Shown piece by piece: positions 43,807 through 53,771 of a DNA stretch of 62,224 nucleotides (positions within the stretch are counted from its first letter, which is position 1; every line of letters starts with the position of its first letter). The notes under the pieces were generated by a model. It saw only the letters and a list, made by a program, of their open reading frames with translations, made no database searches and was not told where the DNA came from. The stretch comes from Ectothiorhodospiraceae bacterium (lineage in GTDB: Bacteria; Pseudomonadota; Gammaproteobacteria; Nitrococcales; Aquisalimonadaceae), in the NCBI GenBank assembly GCA_020831885.1, contig JAFIFU010000015.1, forward strand, positions 1 through 62,224, given 5' to 3'. Made by a program: the position numbers and the translations under genes.

Positions 43807-43835
43807 TTGCTGCCGACCGCCGGGGTTGATAGAAT
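43807..43835 (+). promoter_or_regulatory. tRNA-Leu promoter
   Basis: TTGCTG (43807-43812) and TAGAAT (43830-43835) with a 17-bp spacer lie 40 bp before the tRNA. The GC-only discriminator (CCCCGCCC) is typical of stable-RNA promoters under stringent control. Confidence 0.6.
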
Positions 43836-43875
43836 CCCCGCCCGGTAGCAACGGGTTCTCCAGAGCTTCCCACGT

Positions 43876-43960
43876 GCGGATGTGGTGGAACTGGTAGACA
43901 CGCTGTCTTGAGGGGGCAGTGGCGAAAGCCGTGCCGGTTCGAGTCCGGCCATCCGCACCA
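43876..43960 (+). tRNA. tRNA-Leu (anticodon GAG)
   Basis: This 85-nt gene includes encoded CCA. The acceptor stem is GCGGATG/CATCCGC. The anticodon arm is CTGTC-TTGAGGG-GGCAG with GAG, reading CUC and CUU. The long class II variable arm has the stem GGC-GAAA-GCC, and the T arm GCCGG-TTCGAGT-CCGGC is perfect. Confidence 0.97.
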
Positions 43961-44035
43961 TGTAATCCAGCCCGGGGCGCTGTCGTTTCTGCTCCATAAG
44001 CGTCTGATATATTTAGCATTTTTACGGCTTCTCGG

Positions 44036-44065
44036 TTGACGTGCGAGGTGCGCTTGAGCTAGACT
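44036..44065 (+). promoter_or_regulatory. putative nuo operon promoter
   Basis: TTGACG (44036-44041) and TAGACT (44060-44065) with an 18-bp spacer lie about 70 bp upstream of the nuoA start. They are the best promoter elements in the tRNA-Leu to nuoA gap. Confidence 0.6.
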
Positions 44066-44134
44066 GCGCCGCGTTGTTGAGTCCAGGCATGCCCTGGTGG
44101 CCGGAGCAGGCTGCCCGGGTTGGGGAACAGGCCC

Positions 44135-44491
44135 ATGCTCGAAAACTACCTACCGATTCTGCTGTTCATCATCGTTGGCCTCGGGGTCGGCGTCGTCCTT
44201 CTTGCGGCGGGGTTTATCCTCGGACCGCGCAAGCCCAGTGAAGAGAAGCTCTCACCCTACGAATGCGGCTTCGAAGCCTTCGAGGACAGCCGCATGCGGT
44301 TCGATGTGCGGTACTATCTGGTCGCCATCCTGTTCATCATCTTCGATCTGGAAATCGCGTTTCTCTTTCCCTGGGCGATCGTGCTGGATGAGATCGGCCT
44401 GTTCGGCTTCGCGTCCATGGGCGTGTTCCTGGCGATCCTCCTGATCGGTTTCCTCTATGAATGGAAGAAGGGGGCGCTGGAATGGGAGTAG
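44135..44491 (+). CDS. nuoA: NADH-quinone oxidoreductase subunit A
   Basis: This 118-residue subunit lies in the membrane arm of complex I near the quinone site. Three helices are visible (about 5-28, 60-80, 85-107). The conserved loop carries the family motif [22 protein letters not shown]. The ATG at 44135 gives the family start [11 protein letters not shown], while the frame opens at an upstream TTG. nuoB starts ten bases before the nuoA stop, so they are translationally coupled. Confidence 0.96.
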   Translation: MLENYLPILLFIIVGLGVGVVLLAAGFILGPRKPSEEKLSPYECGFEAFEDSRMRFDVRYYLVAILFIIFDLEIAFLFPWAIVLDEIGLFGFASMGVFLAILLIGFLYEWKKGALEWE

Positions 44492-44958
44492 AGGGCGTAC
44501 TCGAAAAAGGCTTTGTCACCACCTCGGCGGACAAGCTTTTCAACTGGGCCCGCACCGGCTCCATGTGGCCCATGACCTTCGGTCTGGCCTGCTGCGCCGT
44601 GGAAATGATGCATGCCGGCGCCGCCCGTTACGATCTGGACCGCTTCGGCATCATCTTCCGCCCCAGTCCGCGCCAGTCCGATGTCATGATTGTGGCCGGC
44701 ACCCTGTGCAACAAGATGGCGCCTGCCCTGCGCAAGGTCTACGACCAGATGTCCGATCCCAAATGGGTGATCTCCATGGGGTCCTGCGCCAACGGCGGCG
44801 GCTATTACCACTACTCGTATTCCGTGGTGCGGGGTTGTGACCGGGTCGTGCCGGTGGACGTCTATGTGCCCGGCTGTCCGCCCACGGCGGAAGCGTTGCT
44901 GTACGGTATCGTGCAGTTGCAGAACAAGATCCGCCGCACGAACACGATTGCCCGGTGA
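44482..44958 (+). CDS. nuoB: NADH-quinone oxidoreductase subunit B
   Basis: This 158-residue subunit carries the terminal iron-sulfur cluster N2, which hands electrons to quinone. The ligands C37, C38 (ACCAVEMM), C102 (GSC) and C132 (GCPP) are all present. The ATG at 44482 lies inside nuoA with a 10-bp overlap. The upstream ATG at 44461 would add seven residues and is less likely. nuoC follows after 26 bp. Confidence 0.97.
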   Translation: MGVEGVLEKGFVTTSADKLFNWARTGSMWPMTFGLACCAVEMMHAGAARYDLDRFGIIFRPSPRQSDVMIVAGTLCNKMAPALRKVYDQMSDPKWVISMGSCANGGGYYHYSYSVVRGCDRVVPVDVYVPGCPPTAEALLYGIVQLQNKIRRTNTIAR

Positions 44959-44984
44959 TTCACTACGTCGGAGACTGACCGTCC

Positions 44985-45719
44985 ATGGCTGACGCGCAGC
45001 ATCAACTGGCCGAGCGCCTGAAACACGCATTTCCCGATCGTCTCCTCGCCTGTGTCCAGGCGCTGGACGAGGTCACCATCGAAGTGGCGCCGGACCAGTT
45101 GCTGGACGTGATGCGGGAGCTGCGGGATCGGGACGAGTTCGCCTTCTCCCAGTGCACGGATGTCTGCGGTGTGGACTATGCCGCCTATGGCCAGGATGAG
45201 TGGATCACCGAACAGGCCAGCAGTGCCGGCTTTTCCCGCGGTGTGCAGGGCAATTCCTTTGCCCGGCGCGGCCTGACCGGCATCTACGGCGTGGATGAGA
45301 TCACCACGAATACCGGACGGCGGTTTGCGGCCGTCTACCACCTGTTGTCCCTGCGTCACAATATGCGGTTGCGCGTGAAGTGTTTCTGCGAGGATGACAA
45401 TTTCCCGGTGGTGCCCTCGGTGATCGGGATCTGGGCGGGTGTGAACTGGTTCGAACGGGAAGCCTTCGACCTGTTCGGCATCGTGTTCGACGGCCATCCG
45501 GATCTACGCCGTATCCTCACCGATTATGGTTTTGTCGGGCACCCGTTCCGCAAGGACTTCCCGCTGATCGGCAATGTGGAAGTCCGCTACGACGAGGACA
45601 AGGGCCGGGTAGTCTATCAGCCGGTGACCATCGAGCCGCGGGTGCTGGTGCCGCGCGTGATCCGGCATGACAACCGATATGCCGAGCGGGCCGGCCAGGA
45701 GGAATCCAACGATGGGTGA
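44985..45719 (+). CDS. nuoC: NADH-quinone oxidoreductase subunit C
   Basis: This 244-residue peripheral-arm subunit belongs to the 30-kDa family and sits against NuoD and NuoB. The domain from about 33 onward includes [14 protein letters not shown], the family signature [22 protein letters not shown] and FPLIGN. It is separate, not fused to nuoD as in E. coli. nuoD starts inside its end with an 8-bp overlap. Confidence 0.95.
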   Translation: MADAQHQLAERLKHAFPDRLLACVQALDEVTIEVAPDQLLDVMRELRDRDEFAFSQCTDVCGVDYAAYGQDEWITEQASSAGFSRGVQGNSFARRGLTGIYGVDEITTNTGRRFAAVYHLLSLRHNMRLRVKCFCEDDNFPVVPSVIGIWAGVNWFEREAFDLFGIVFDGHPDLRRILTDYGFVGHPFRKDFPLIGNVEVRYDEDKGRVVYQPVTIEPRVLVPRVIRHDNRYAERAGQEESNDG

Positions 45720-46965
45720 TATCCGCTCCTACACCATGAACTTTGGCCCGCAGCACCCGGCGGCCCACGGTGTGCTCCGCCTGGTGCTGGAAATGGAGGG
45801 CGAGGTCATCCGCCGGGCCGACCCCCATGTGGGGCTGCTGCACCGGGCCACGGAGAAGCTGGCCGAGTCCAAGCCGTTCAATCAGAGCATCGGCTATATG
45901 GACCGGCTGGACTACGTGTCCATGATGTGCAACGAGCACGGCTATGTTCTGGCCATCGAGAAGCTGCTGGGTATCACCCCGCCCAAACGGGCCCAGTACA
46001 TCCGGGTGATGTTCGACGAGATCACCCGCATCCTCAATCATCTCATGTGGCTGGGCGCCCACGGCCTCGACGTGGGGGCGATGACCGCCTTTCTGTACTG
46101 CTTCCGTGAGCGCGAGGATCTCATGGACTGCTACGAGGCCGTGTCCGGTGCCCGCATGCATGCCACCTACTACCGGCCGGGCGGCGTCTACCGCGACCTC
46201 CCGGACCGCATGCCCCAGTACGAAGCCTCACCGTTCCGCAGCGAGAAGGATCTGAAGATCCTGAACGCGGCCCGGCAGGGGTCCCTGCTGGACTTCCTGG
46301 AGGATTTCTGCGAGCGCTTCCCGGGCTGCGTGGACGAGTACGAAACCCTGCTGACCGAGAACCGCATCTGGAAGCAGCGTCTGGTGGGTATCGGGGTGGT
46401 CTCCCCGGAGCGGGCCCAGGAGCTGGGATTCACCGGGCCCATGTTGCGCGGCTCCGGCGTGGAGTGGGATCTGCGCCGCAAGCAGCCCTACGAGGTGTAC
46501 GACGAGCTGGAGTTTGAGATCCCGGTGGGCACCAACGGCGACAGCTACGACCGGTACCTGGTCCGCGTGGAGGAAATGCGGCAGTCGAACCGGATCATCA
46601 AGCAGTGCATCGACTGGCTGCGCAAGAACCCGGGCCCGGTCATGGTGGACGATCACAAGGTCGCGCCCCCCAGCCGTGAGGAGATGAAGGACGACATGGA
46701 GTCCCTCATCCACCACTTCAAGCTGTTCACCGAAGGTTACTGCGTGCCCGAGGGCGAGGCCTATGCCGCGGTGGAGGCGCCCAAGGGGGAATTCGGTGTC
46801 TACCTGATCTCCGACGGGGCCAACAAACCGTACCGGCTCAAGGTGCGCGCGCCCGGGTTCGCGCACCTGGCGGCCATGGATGAGATGGCTCGGGGGCACA
46901 TGCTGGCCGATGTGGTGGCCATCATCGGTACTCAGGACATCGTTTTCGGGGAGATAGACCGTTGA
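45712..46965 (+). CDS. nuoD: NADH-quinone oxidoreductase subunit D
   Basis: This 417-residue 49-kDa subunit forms the quinone-binding cavity with NuoB. The family markers are [14 protein letters not shown] (the histidine and tyrosine side near the quinone), [18 protein letters not shown] and the C-terminal GGE-like region [10 protein letters not shown]. The ATG at 45712 overlaps nuoC by eight bases. The frame is open to 45667, but that start is inside nuoC. Confidence 0.97.
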   Translation: MGDIRSYTMNFGPQHPAAHGVLRLVLEMEGEVIRRADPHVGLLHRATEKLAESKPFNQSIGYMDRLDYVSMMCNEHGYVLAIEKLLGITPPKRAQYIRVMFDEITRILNHLMWLGAHGLDVGAMTAFLYCFREREDLMDCYEAVSGARMHATYYRPGGVYRDLPDRMPQYEASPFRSEKDLKILNAARQGSLLDFLEDFCERFPGCVDEYETLLTENRIWKQRLVGIGVVSPERAQELGFTGPMLRGSGVEWDLRRKQPYEVYDELEFEIPVGTNGDSYDRYLVRVEEMRQSNRIIKQCIDWLRKNPGPVMVDDHKVAPPSREEMKDDMESLIHHFKLFTEGYCVPEGEAYAAVEAPKGEFGVYLISDGANKPYRLKVRAPGFAHLAAMDEMARGHMLADVVAIIGTQDIVFGEIDR

Positions 46966-47465
46966 GCTCGGAGCGCCTGTCGGAAAAAGTGCTTTCGCCC
47001 GAGGTGCGGAAGGAGATCGACCACTGGCTTGCCAAATTTCCGTCGGACCGGAAGCGCTCCGCGCTGATTCCGGCCCTGCACCTGGCCCAGGACAGCAATG
47101 GCGGCCACCTGACCACCGAGCTCATGGACGCCGTGGCGGAGTACCTGGAACTGCCCAAGGTCGCCGTCTACGAGGTGGCCACGTTCTACACCATGTTCGA
47201 TCTCGAGCCGGTTGGCCGGCACAAGGTGAACGTCTGTACCAATATCTCCTGCTGGCTGATGGGGGCGGAGGAGATCGTCTCCCATTGCGAGAAGCGGCTC
47301 GGGATCAAGCTGGGGGAAACCACGCCGGACAAGCGGATCACGCTGAAGGTGGAGGAGGAGTGTCTGGCCGCCTGCTCATCGGGCCCGATGATGGTGGTGG
47401 ACGGTCATTACTACACCCATCTGACCCCCGAGAAGGTGGACGAGATTCTGGATAACCTGGAGTAA
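46962..47465 (+). CDS. nuoE: NADH-quinone oxidoreductase subunit E
   Basis: This 167-residue subunit is part of the NADH-oxidising module and carries the 2Fe-2S cluster N1a. The ligands C92, C97 (CTNISC), C134 and C138 (CLAAC) are present. The start is TTG at 46962, overlapping the nuoD stop by four bases (TTGA), with GGGGAG about eight bases before. nuoF follows two bases after its stop. Confidence 0.94.
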   Translation: MSSERLSEKVLSPEVRKEIDHWLAKFPSDRKRSALIPALHLAQDSNGGHLTTELMDAVAEYLELPKVAVYEVATFYTMFDLEPVGRHKVNVCTNISCWLMGAEEIVSHCEKRLGIKLGETTPDKRITLKVEEECLAACSSGPMMVVDGHYYTHLTPEKVDEILDNLE

Positions 47466-47467
47466 CC

Positions 47468-48760
47468 ATGGCAAACGAAGTCTGCTACCGCACGCTGGAG
47501 TTCGACGAGCCGTGGACGCTGGAGAACTACGAGAAGATCGGTGGCTACCAGGCCTGGCGGAAGATCCTGGCGGAGAAGACCCCGCCGGAGGAGATCATCG
47601 AGACCGTCAAGAAGGCGAACCTGCGGGGCCGCGGGGGTGCGGGTTTTCCCGCCGGCGTCAAGTGGAGCTTCATGCCGCGCAACGCACCGGGACCGAAGTA
47701 CCTGCTGTGCAACTCGGATGAATCCGAGCCCGGTACCTGCAAGGACCGGGACATCCTGCGCTTCAATCCCCACGCGCTGGTGGAGGGCATGGCCATCGCC
47801 TGCTACGCCATGGGCGCAACGGTGGGTTACAACTACATGCGCGGCGAGTTTCACCACGAGCCGTTCGAGCGCATGGAACAGGCCCTGAAGGAAGCCTACG
47901 GACTGGGGCTTCTGGGCAAGGACATCCAGGGCACCGGAATCGACGTGGATATCCACAATCATTACGGGGCCGGGGCCTATATCTGCGGCGAGGAATCGGC
48001 GCTGATGGAGTCCCTGGAAGGCAAGAAGGGGCAGCCCCGGTACAAGCCGCCGTTTCCGGCCCAGTTCGGCCTTTATGGCCGGCCCACCACCATCAACAAC
48101 ACGGAAACCCTGGCCTCGGTTCCCACCATCATGCGCGAAGGGCCGGAATGGTTCCTGGAACAGGGCAAGCCCAACAACGGCGGTACCAAGATTTTCTGCG
48201 TGTCCGGCCATGTGGAGAACCCGGGTAACTGGGAACTGCCTCTGGGTACGCCGTTCCGCGACCTGCTGGCCCTGGCCGGCGGCGTGCGCGGCGGCCGCAA
48301 GCTCAAGGCGGTGATTCCCGGGGGGTCGTCCATGCCGGTGGTCCCTGGGGACGTGATGATGGAGCTCACCATGGATTACGACGCCATCGCCAAGGCCGGC
48401 TCCGGCCTCGGCTCCGGTGGGCTCATTGTCATGGACGAGACCACGGACATGGTGGCTGCCATCTGCCGCATCAGCCGTTTCTACTATGCCGAGTCCTGCG
48501 GCCAGTGCACGCCATGCCGGGAGGGCACCGGCTGGATGCACCGGGTGCTGAAGCGCATCGTCAACGGCGAGGGACGCTGGGAGGACCTGGAGCTGCTGGA
48601 AGGCGCCGCCGGCCAGATCGCCGGGCATACCATCTGTGCGTTCGGCGAGGCCGCTGCCTGGCCGGTGCAGAGTTTCCTCAAGCATTTCCGGCACGAGTTC
48701 GAGTACTACATCGAGCACAAGCGCTCGATGGTGGCTGATGGCGCAGGGGTTGCCGCATGA
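47468..48760 (+). CDS. nuoF: NADH-quinone oxidoreductase subunit F
   Basis: This 430-residue subunit binds NADH and FMN and holds the 4Fe-4S cluster N3. The NAD/FMN motifs are [14 protein letters not shown] and [19 protein letters not shown], and the cluster is ligated by SCGQCTPC with a later cysteine in [18 protein letters not shown] lies before the ATG. The stop overlaps nuoG by four bases (ATGA). Confidence 0.97.
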   Translation: MANEVCYRTLEFDEPWTLENYEKIGGYQAWRKILAEKTPPEEIIETVKKANLRGRGGAGFPAGVKWSFMPRNAPGPKYLLCNSDESEPGTCKDRDILRFNPHALVEGMAIACYAMGATVGYNYMRGEFHHEPFERMEQALKEAYGLGLLGKDIQGTGIDVDIHNHYGAGAYICGEESALMESLEGKKGQPRYKPPFPAQFGLYGRPTTINNTETLASVPTIMREGPEWFLEQGKPNNGGTKIFCVSGHVENPGNWELPLGTPFRDLLALAGGVRGGRKLKAVIPGGSSMPVVPGDVMMELTMDYDAIAKAGSGLGSGGLIVMDETTDMVAAICRISRFYYAESCGQCTPCREGTGWMHRVLKRIVNGEGRWEDLELLEGAAGQIAGHTICAFGEAAAWPVQSFLKHFRHEFEYYIEHKRSMVADGAGVAA

Positions 48761-51156
48761 CTGACAAGGCTGAAGCAAGCAATCCGGACCACGTGACGAT
48801 CCAGGTCGACGGCGTCGAGATGCAGGCGCCAAAGGGGGCCATGATCATCGAGGTCACCGACAGGAACGGCGTGCATGTGCCGCGGTTCTGCTACCACCGC
48901 AAGCTGTCCATCGCCGCCAACTGCCGCATGTGCCTGGTGGACGTGGAGAAGGCGCCCAAACCGTTGCCCGCCTGTGCCACGCCGGTGGCGGACGGCATGA
49001 AGATCAGCACCCGGTCCGAGCGCGCCCTGAAGGCGCAGAAAGGGGTGATGGAGTTTCTGCTGATCAATCATCCGCTGGACTGCCCGATCTGTGATCAGGG
49101 TGGCGAATGCGAGCTTCAGGATCTGGCCTTGGGTTACGGCCGGGGCGTGTCCCGTTTCACCGAGCGCAAGCGGGTGGTGAAGGACGAGAACCTGGGCCCG
49201 CTGATCGCCACGGAGATGACGCGCTGCATCCACTGCACGCGCTGTGTGCGCTTCCTGGATGAGGTCGCCGGTGAGCGGGAGCTGGGCGGCATGGGGCGGG
49301 GTGAGCATACCGAGATCTCGACGCTGGTGGGGCTCGGTGTGCACTCGGAAATGTCCGGCAATGTGATCGACCTCTGCCCGGTGGGGGCGCTCACCTCGCG
49401 GCCTTACCGGTTCACCGCCCGTGCCTGGGAGATGCTGAGTCACCCGGGGGTTTCCCCCCATGACTGTGTGGGTTCCAACCTGCAGTTGCACCATCTGCGC
49501 GGGCGCATCAAGCGCGTGGTCCCCCGGGACAACGAGGCCATCAACGAGTGCTGGCTGGCAGACCGGGACCGCTTCTCCTACGAGGGCGCCTACAGCGAGG
49601 ACCGGCTGGAGCGGCCCCGGATCAAGCGCGACGGCCAGTGGCAGGACTGCAGTTGGGAGGATGCCCTGGAGGCGGCGGCCGGGGCGTTGATGCAGGTGGT
49701 GGAACAGCACGGCGGCGAGCAGCTCGGCGCCCTGGTCTCGCCCAGCGCCACCGTGGAGGAACAGTATCTGGCCGGCCGGCTCATGCGCGCCCTGGGCAGC
49801 CGTAACGTGGACGCCAGGTTGCGGACCGGGGATGTGTCCGATCAGGTGCTGCGCCCGGCCTATCCGGCCCTGGGGCTGCCGCTGGCGGATATCGACACGC
49901 TGGACGCGGCGCTGCTGGTGGGCAGCAACCCGCGCGCCGAACAGCCCATCGTCAACCACCGTCTGCGCAAGGCAGCCCTGGGCGGGGCCGCCATCCACTA
50001 TCTGAACCCGCGCCGCCATGACTTCAACTATCCGGTGGCGGAGCAACTCGTCGCCGCGCCCTCCACCCTGGTGTCCCGCCTGGCCGCCGTTGCGGCAGTC
50101 TTGCTGGAAGAGCGGGCTGGTGAGGCCCCGGCAGGTTTCCGGGAGCTGCTGGCTGGTGAGACGCCGGATGATCAGGCGCGTGCCGTGGCCGGCGCCCTGC
50201 GGGAGGCGGGCCATGCGGCCGTGATGCTGGGCCCCCTGACCGAGGCGCATCCCCAGGGCGCGGCCCTGCGGGCGCTGGCCGGTCTGGTGGCGGACCTGTC
50301 CGGTGCCAGCGTGGGCTATCTGAGCGAGGGCGCGAATACCGCGGGCGCCTGGCTTGCCGGCGCGGTGCCGCACCGGCAGGCCGGTGGGAAGGCGGAATCG
50401 TCCCCGGGGCTGGATGCGGTCGCCATGCTGGCGGAACCGCGCAAGGGCTATCTGCTGCTGGGCGTGGAGCCCGAGCTGGACTGCTGGGATTCCGCAACGG
50501 CAATGGCGTCCCTGCAGCAGGCGCAGACCGTGGTGGCGCTCACCGCTTACGTGACGCCGGCCCTGGAGGCATGCGCGAACGTGCTGTTGCCCATGGGGGC
50601 CTTCGGCGAGACGTCCGGCACCTTTGTCAACGCCGAGGGGACCTGGCAGTCCTTCCCGGGTGTGACCAGTCCGTTGGGTGAGGCGCGCCCGGCCTGGAAG
50701 GTTCTGCGGGTGCTGGGTAACGTGCTGCAGCTCGGGGGCTTCGAGTACCAGTCCTCGGAAGCGGTGCTGGCTGAACTGCATGCCCTGTTGCCGGAAGATG
50801 CGGGCGAGACCCGCATGGCCTGGCAGGCGCCGGCAGCCGGACAGGACAGCGGGGGCCTGGAGCGCGTGGGCCTGCTGCCGCTGTATGGCACCGATCCGTT
50901 GGTGCGGCGTGCCGGGTCCCTGCAGCAGACGCGGCAGGCACGGGACCGGAGCGTTCGGATTTCTCCGGCCACCGCGGAGCGGCTGCAGCTTGCCGGAGCG
51001 GATGCCGTCGAGGTGATCCAGGGCGATCAGCATGTCCGCATGCCGCTGGTGGTGGATGAGGGCATGGCCGATGATGCGGTGTGGGTGCCGGCGGGTATCC
51101 GGGAAACGGCCGCTCTCGGTCCGGCGTTCGGCCCGGTGGAGCTGAAGGGCGTCTGA
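48757..51156 (+). CDS. nuoG: NADH-quinone oxidoreductase subunit G
   Basis: This 799-residue subunit is the large iron-sulfur protein of the NADH arm. The 2Fe-2S N1b ligands are in [16 protein letters not shown] and the nearby ACATPV. The [18 protein letters not shown] block ligates N5, and RCIHCTRC ligates N4. The molybdopterin-like C-terminal domain follows. The place where some NuoG carry an extra cluster (N7) reads HDCVGSNL, without the cysteine set, so N7 is absent. A 119-bp hairpin-rich gap separates it from nuoH. Confidence 0.95.
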   Translation: MTDKAEASNPDHVTIQVDGVEMQAPKGAMIIEVTDRNGVHVPRFCYHRKLSIAANCRMCLVDVEKAPKPLPACATPVADGMKISTRSERALKAQKGVMEFLLINHPLDCPICDQGGECELQDLALGYGRGVSRFTERKRVVKDENLGPLIATEMTRCIHCTRCVRFLDEVAGERELGGMGRGEHTEISTLVGLGVHSEMSGNVIDLCPVGALTSRPYRFTARAWEMLSHPGVSPHDCVGSNLQLHHLRGRIKRVVPRDNEAINECWLADRDRFSYEGAYSEDRLERPRIKRDGQWQDCSWEDALEAAAGALMQVVEQHGGEQLGALVSPSATVEEQYLAGRLMRALGSRNVDARLRTGDVSDQVLRPAYPALGLPLADIDTLDAALLVGSNPRAEQPIVNHRLRKAALGGAAIHYLNPRRHDFNYPVAEQLVAAPSTLVSRLAAVAAVLLEERAGEAPAGFRELLAGETPDDQARAVAGALREAGHAAVMLGPLTEAHPQGAALRALAGLVADLSGASVGYLSEGANTAGAWLAGAVPHRQAGGKAESSPGLDAVAMLAEPRKGYLLLGVEPELDCWDSATAMASLQQAQTVVALTAYVTPALEACANVLLPMGAFGETSGTFVNAEGTWQSFPGVTSPLGEARPAWKVLRVLGNVLQLGGFEYQSSEAVLAELHALLPEDAGETRMAWQAPAAGQDSGGLERVGLLPLYGTDPLVRRAGSLQQTRQARDRSVRISPATAERLQLAGADAVEVIQGDQHVRMPLVVDEGMADDAVWVPAGIRETAALGPAFGPVELKGV

Positions 51157-51200
51157 AGGCACGATCAGTCTCGCGCCGCCGGGCGGGCGCGTACGGCGGA

Positions 51201-51248
51201 GGCCGGTCTCGAGACCGGCCGCGGGTTAGCCCCGGCATACAGCCGGGG
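51201..51248. repeat. two hairpins in the nuoG-nuoH gap
   Basis: A perfect 20-bp palindrome occupies 51201-51220 and a 7-bp stem CCCCGGC/GCCGGGG with a 5-nt loop occupies 51230-51248. They fill the gap ahead of the nuoH ribosome binding site. No T-tract is present. Confidence 0.9.
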
Positions 51249-51275
51249 AGCGACTAGACGGGAACAAGAAGACCC

Positions 51276-52298
51276 ATGGCGGAACTCACGGAATTCATCT
51301 GGATCATGGCCAAGATCGTCGCGATCCTGGTTCCCCTGATCCTGGCGGTGGCCTACCTGACCTACGCCGAGCGGCGGGTGATCGGCGCCATTCAGGCACG
51401 CAATGGGCCGAACCGGGTCGGGCCCATGGGCTTGTTCCAGCCCTTCGCCGACGTGTTCAAACTGCTGTTCAAGGAAGTGGTGATCCCCAGTAACGCCAAC
51501 CGCTTCCTGTTCCTGATCGCGCCCATGCTCTCGCTGATGCCGGCGCTGGCCGCCTGGGCGGTCATGCCGTTCAGCGACGGGCTGGTGCTGTCCGACATCA
51601 ACGCCGGACTGCTCTACATCCTGGCCATGACCTCGTTGGGCGTGTACGGCGTGATCATCGCCGGCTGGGCGTCCAACTCCAAGTACGCCATGCTCGGCGC
51701 CATGCGTTCAGCCGCACAGATCGTTTCATACGAAATCGCCATGGGATTTGCCCTGGTCGGGGTGCTGATGGCTGCCGGCAGCATGAACCTCAGCGGCATC
51801 GTCAATGCCCAGGCCGGCCCGATCTGGAACTGGTTCTGGCTGCCGCTGCTGCCTCTGTTCGTCGTCTACTGGATCTCCGGGGTGGCCGAGACCAACCGCG
51901 CCCCCTTCGACGTGGCTGAGGGCGAGTCGGAGATCGTCGCCGGTTTCCACGTGGAGTATTCGGGCACGGCGTTTGCGCTGTTCTTCCTGGCGGAGTACGC
52001 GAACATGATCCTGATCGCCGCGCTGGCCGTGATCATGTTCATGGGGGGATGGTACTCGCCGTTCCACGGGCTGCCGGTACTGGGCCCGATGTTCGACTGG
52101 GTACCGGGAATCGTCTGGTTCGTCCTCAAGATGACGATCTTCCTTTACCTGTATCTGGCCTTCCGGGCCACCTTCCCGCGCTACCGCTATGACCAGATCA
52201 TGCGCCTGGGCTGGAAGGTGCTGATACCGGTGACCGTGGTCTGGCTGGTGGTTCTGGCGTTGATGATCCTCGCCGGCCTCGGGCCCTGGTTCAACTGA
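51276..52298 (+). CDS. nuoH: NADH-quinone oxidoreductase subunit H
   Basis: This 340-residue membrane subunit forms the entry to the quinone chamber. About eight helices can be seen. The family signature is [22 protein letters not shown], with the acidic loop [23 protein letters not shown] described by its ends here. The start at 51276 is a clear ATG after the hairpin region. nuoI starts 12 bp after its stop. Confidence 0.97.
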   Translation: MAELTEFIWIMAKIVAILVPLILAVAYLTYAERRVIGAIQARNGPNRVGPMGLFQPFADVFKLLFKEVVIPSNANRFLFLIAPMLSLMPALAAWAVMPFSDGLVLSDINAGLLYILAMTSLGVYGVIIAGWASNSKYAMLGAMRSAAQIVSYEIAMGFALVGVLMAAGSMNLSGIVNAQAGPIWNWFWLPLLPLFVVYWISGVAETNRAPFDVAEGESEIVAGFHVEYSGTAFALFFLAEYANMILIAALAVIMFMGGWYSPFHGLPVLGPMFDWVPGIVWFVLKMTIFLYLYLAFRATFPRYRYDQIMRLGWKVLIPVTVVWLVVLALMILAGLGPWFN

Positions 52299-52310
52299 TA
52301 GGTGTCGCCG

Positions 52311-52799
52311 ATGAGTGCTGCTAGCGACTTTGTCCGCACGTTCTTCCTCACGGAGCTGCTCCGCGGGTTGAAGTTGACCGGGCGCAATCTGTTCAAGCGC
52401 AAGGTGACCATCCAGTACCCGGAGGAACGGGCGCCCCAGTCCCCGCGTTTCCGGGGGCGCCACGCCTTGCGCCGCTATCCCAATGGCGAGGAGCGCTGCA
52501 TCGCCTGCAAGCTCTGCGAGGCGGTTTGCCCGGCGCTGGCGATCACTATCGAATCGGAGCCGCGGGAGGACGGGCAGCGCCGGACCACGCGCTATGACAT
52601 CGACCTGTTCAAGTGCATCTACTGCGGCTTCTGCGAGGAATCATGTCCGGTGGACTCGATCGTGGAGACGCGGGTGTTCGAGTACCACATGGAAGATCGC
52701 GAGGAGCGCGTGGTCACCAAGCAGCAGTTGCTGGTCTTCGGTGACGAATACGAGAAGCAGTTGGCGGCCGACCGGGCCATGGACGCGCCCTACCGCTAG
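52311..52799 (+). CDS. nuoI: NADH-quinone oxidoreductase subunit I
   Basis: This 162-residue ferredoxin-like subunit holds two 4Fe-4S clusters (N6a and N6b) between NuoG and NuoB. The ligands are C63, C66, C69, C73 ([11 protein letters not shown]) and C102, C105, C108, C112 ([11 protein letters not shown]). The ATG at 52311 follows AGGTG at about seven bases. A GTG at 52302 in frame is less likely. Confidence 0.97.
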   Translation: MSAASDFVRTFFLTELLRGLKLTGRNLFKRKVTIQYPEERAPQSPRFRGRHALRRYPNGEERCIACKLCEAVCPALAITIESEPREDGQRRTTRYDIDLFKCIYCGFCEESCPVDSIVETRVFEYHMEDREERVVTKQQLLVFGDEYEKQLAADRAMDAPYR

Positions 52800-52838
52800 G
52801 GCATCGACGAGGCAGACGCAGAGACAGGGGCCGACGCA

Positions 52839-53456
52839 GTGATAGAACAGCTGATTTTCTACGTGTTTGCTCTGGTGTTGCTGTTTTCAGCCACCATGGT
52901 GATCACGGTCCGCAACCCGGTGCATGCCGCCTTGTTCCTGGTGCTGGCCTTCTTCAACAGCGCCGTGCTCTGGGTCATGGCGGGAGCCGAGTTCCTTGGC
53001 ATCGTGCTGGTGCTCGTGTACGTGGGCGCGGTGATGGTGCTGTTCCTTTTCGTTGTGATGATGCTGGATCTGAACCTGAGCCAGTTGCGCGAAGGCTTCA
53101 TGAAGCACTTTTACATCGGGGTGCCCTTCGCCGTGGTCATGGCAGTGCAGATGCTGCTGGTGGTGGGCTCCGGGCTGTTCGCCCCCGAGACCCTGCCCGA
53201 GGCGCGCATGCCCATTCCCGAGGATGTCGGAAACACGGCCTTGCTCGGTAGCGTGCTGTACACGGTGTACGTGTATCCCTTTGAGCTGGCGGCCGTCATC
53301 CTGCTGGTGGCGATCATCGCGGCCATCATGCTGACACTGCGCCGCCGGGAGGGAACCCGCCACCAGGATCCGGGCAAGCAGGTGCGCGTGCGCAAGGCCG
53401 ACCGCCTGCGCGTGGTGAATATCCCGTCCGCCCGCCGTCAGTCGGAACAGGAATAG
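52839..53456 (+). CDS. nuoJ: NADH-quinone oxidoreductase subunit J
   Basis: This 205-residue membrane subunit has five hydrophobic helices, including [20 protein letters not shown], the pi-helix region important for coupling. The start is a GTG at 52839 with ACAGGGG eight bases upstream. The C-terminal tail after about 165 is basic and polar and probably faces the cytoplasm. nuoK follows four bases later. Confidence 0.93.
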   Translation: MIEQLIFYVFALVLLFSATMVITVRNPVHAALFLVLAFFNSAVLWVMAGAEFLGIVLVLVYVGAVMVLFLFVVMMLDLNLSQLREGFMKHFYIGVPFAVVMAVQMLLVVGSGLFAPETLPEARMPIPEDVGNTALLGSVLYTVYVYPFELAAVILLVAIIAAIMLTLRRREGTRHQDPGKQVRVRKADRLRVVNIPSARRQSEQE

Positions 53457-53460
53457 AACG

Positions 53461-53766
53461 ATGATCGAGCTATCAGACTATCTGGTGCTGGGCGCCATAC
53501 TGTTCGCCCTGGGCATGGCAGGCATTTTCCTGAACCGGAAAAACGCCATCGTCTTGCTCATGTCCATCGAGTTGATCCTGCTGGCGGTCAACTTCAACTT
53601 CATCGGTTTCTCGACGTTCATGGGCGACCTGGCGGGCCAGGTGTTCGTGTTCTTCATTCTTACCGTGGCCGCGGCAGAATCCGCCATCGGTCTCGCCATC
53701 ATGGTGACGCTGTTCCGTAACCGGGGCACCATCAACGTGGGCGATCTGGACAGCATGAAGGGCTGA
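53461..53766 (+). CDS. nuoK: NADH-quinone oxidoreductase subunit K
   Basis: This 101-residue subunit is an MrpC-like proton channel component with three helices. The conserved acidic residue lies in [16 protein letters not shown], and [13 protein letters not shown] carries the second glutamate. nuoL starts five bases downstream. Confidence 0.96.
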   Translation: MIELSDYLVLGAILFALGMAGIFLNRKNAIVLLMSIELILLAVNFNFIGFSTFMGDLAGQVFVFFILTVAAAESAIGLAIMVTLFRNRGTINVGDLDSMKG

Positions 53767-53771
53767 CATTC

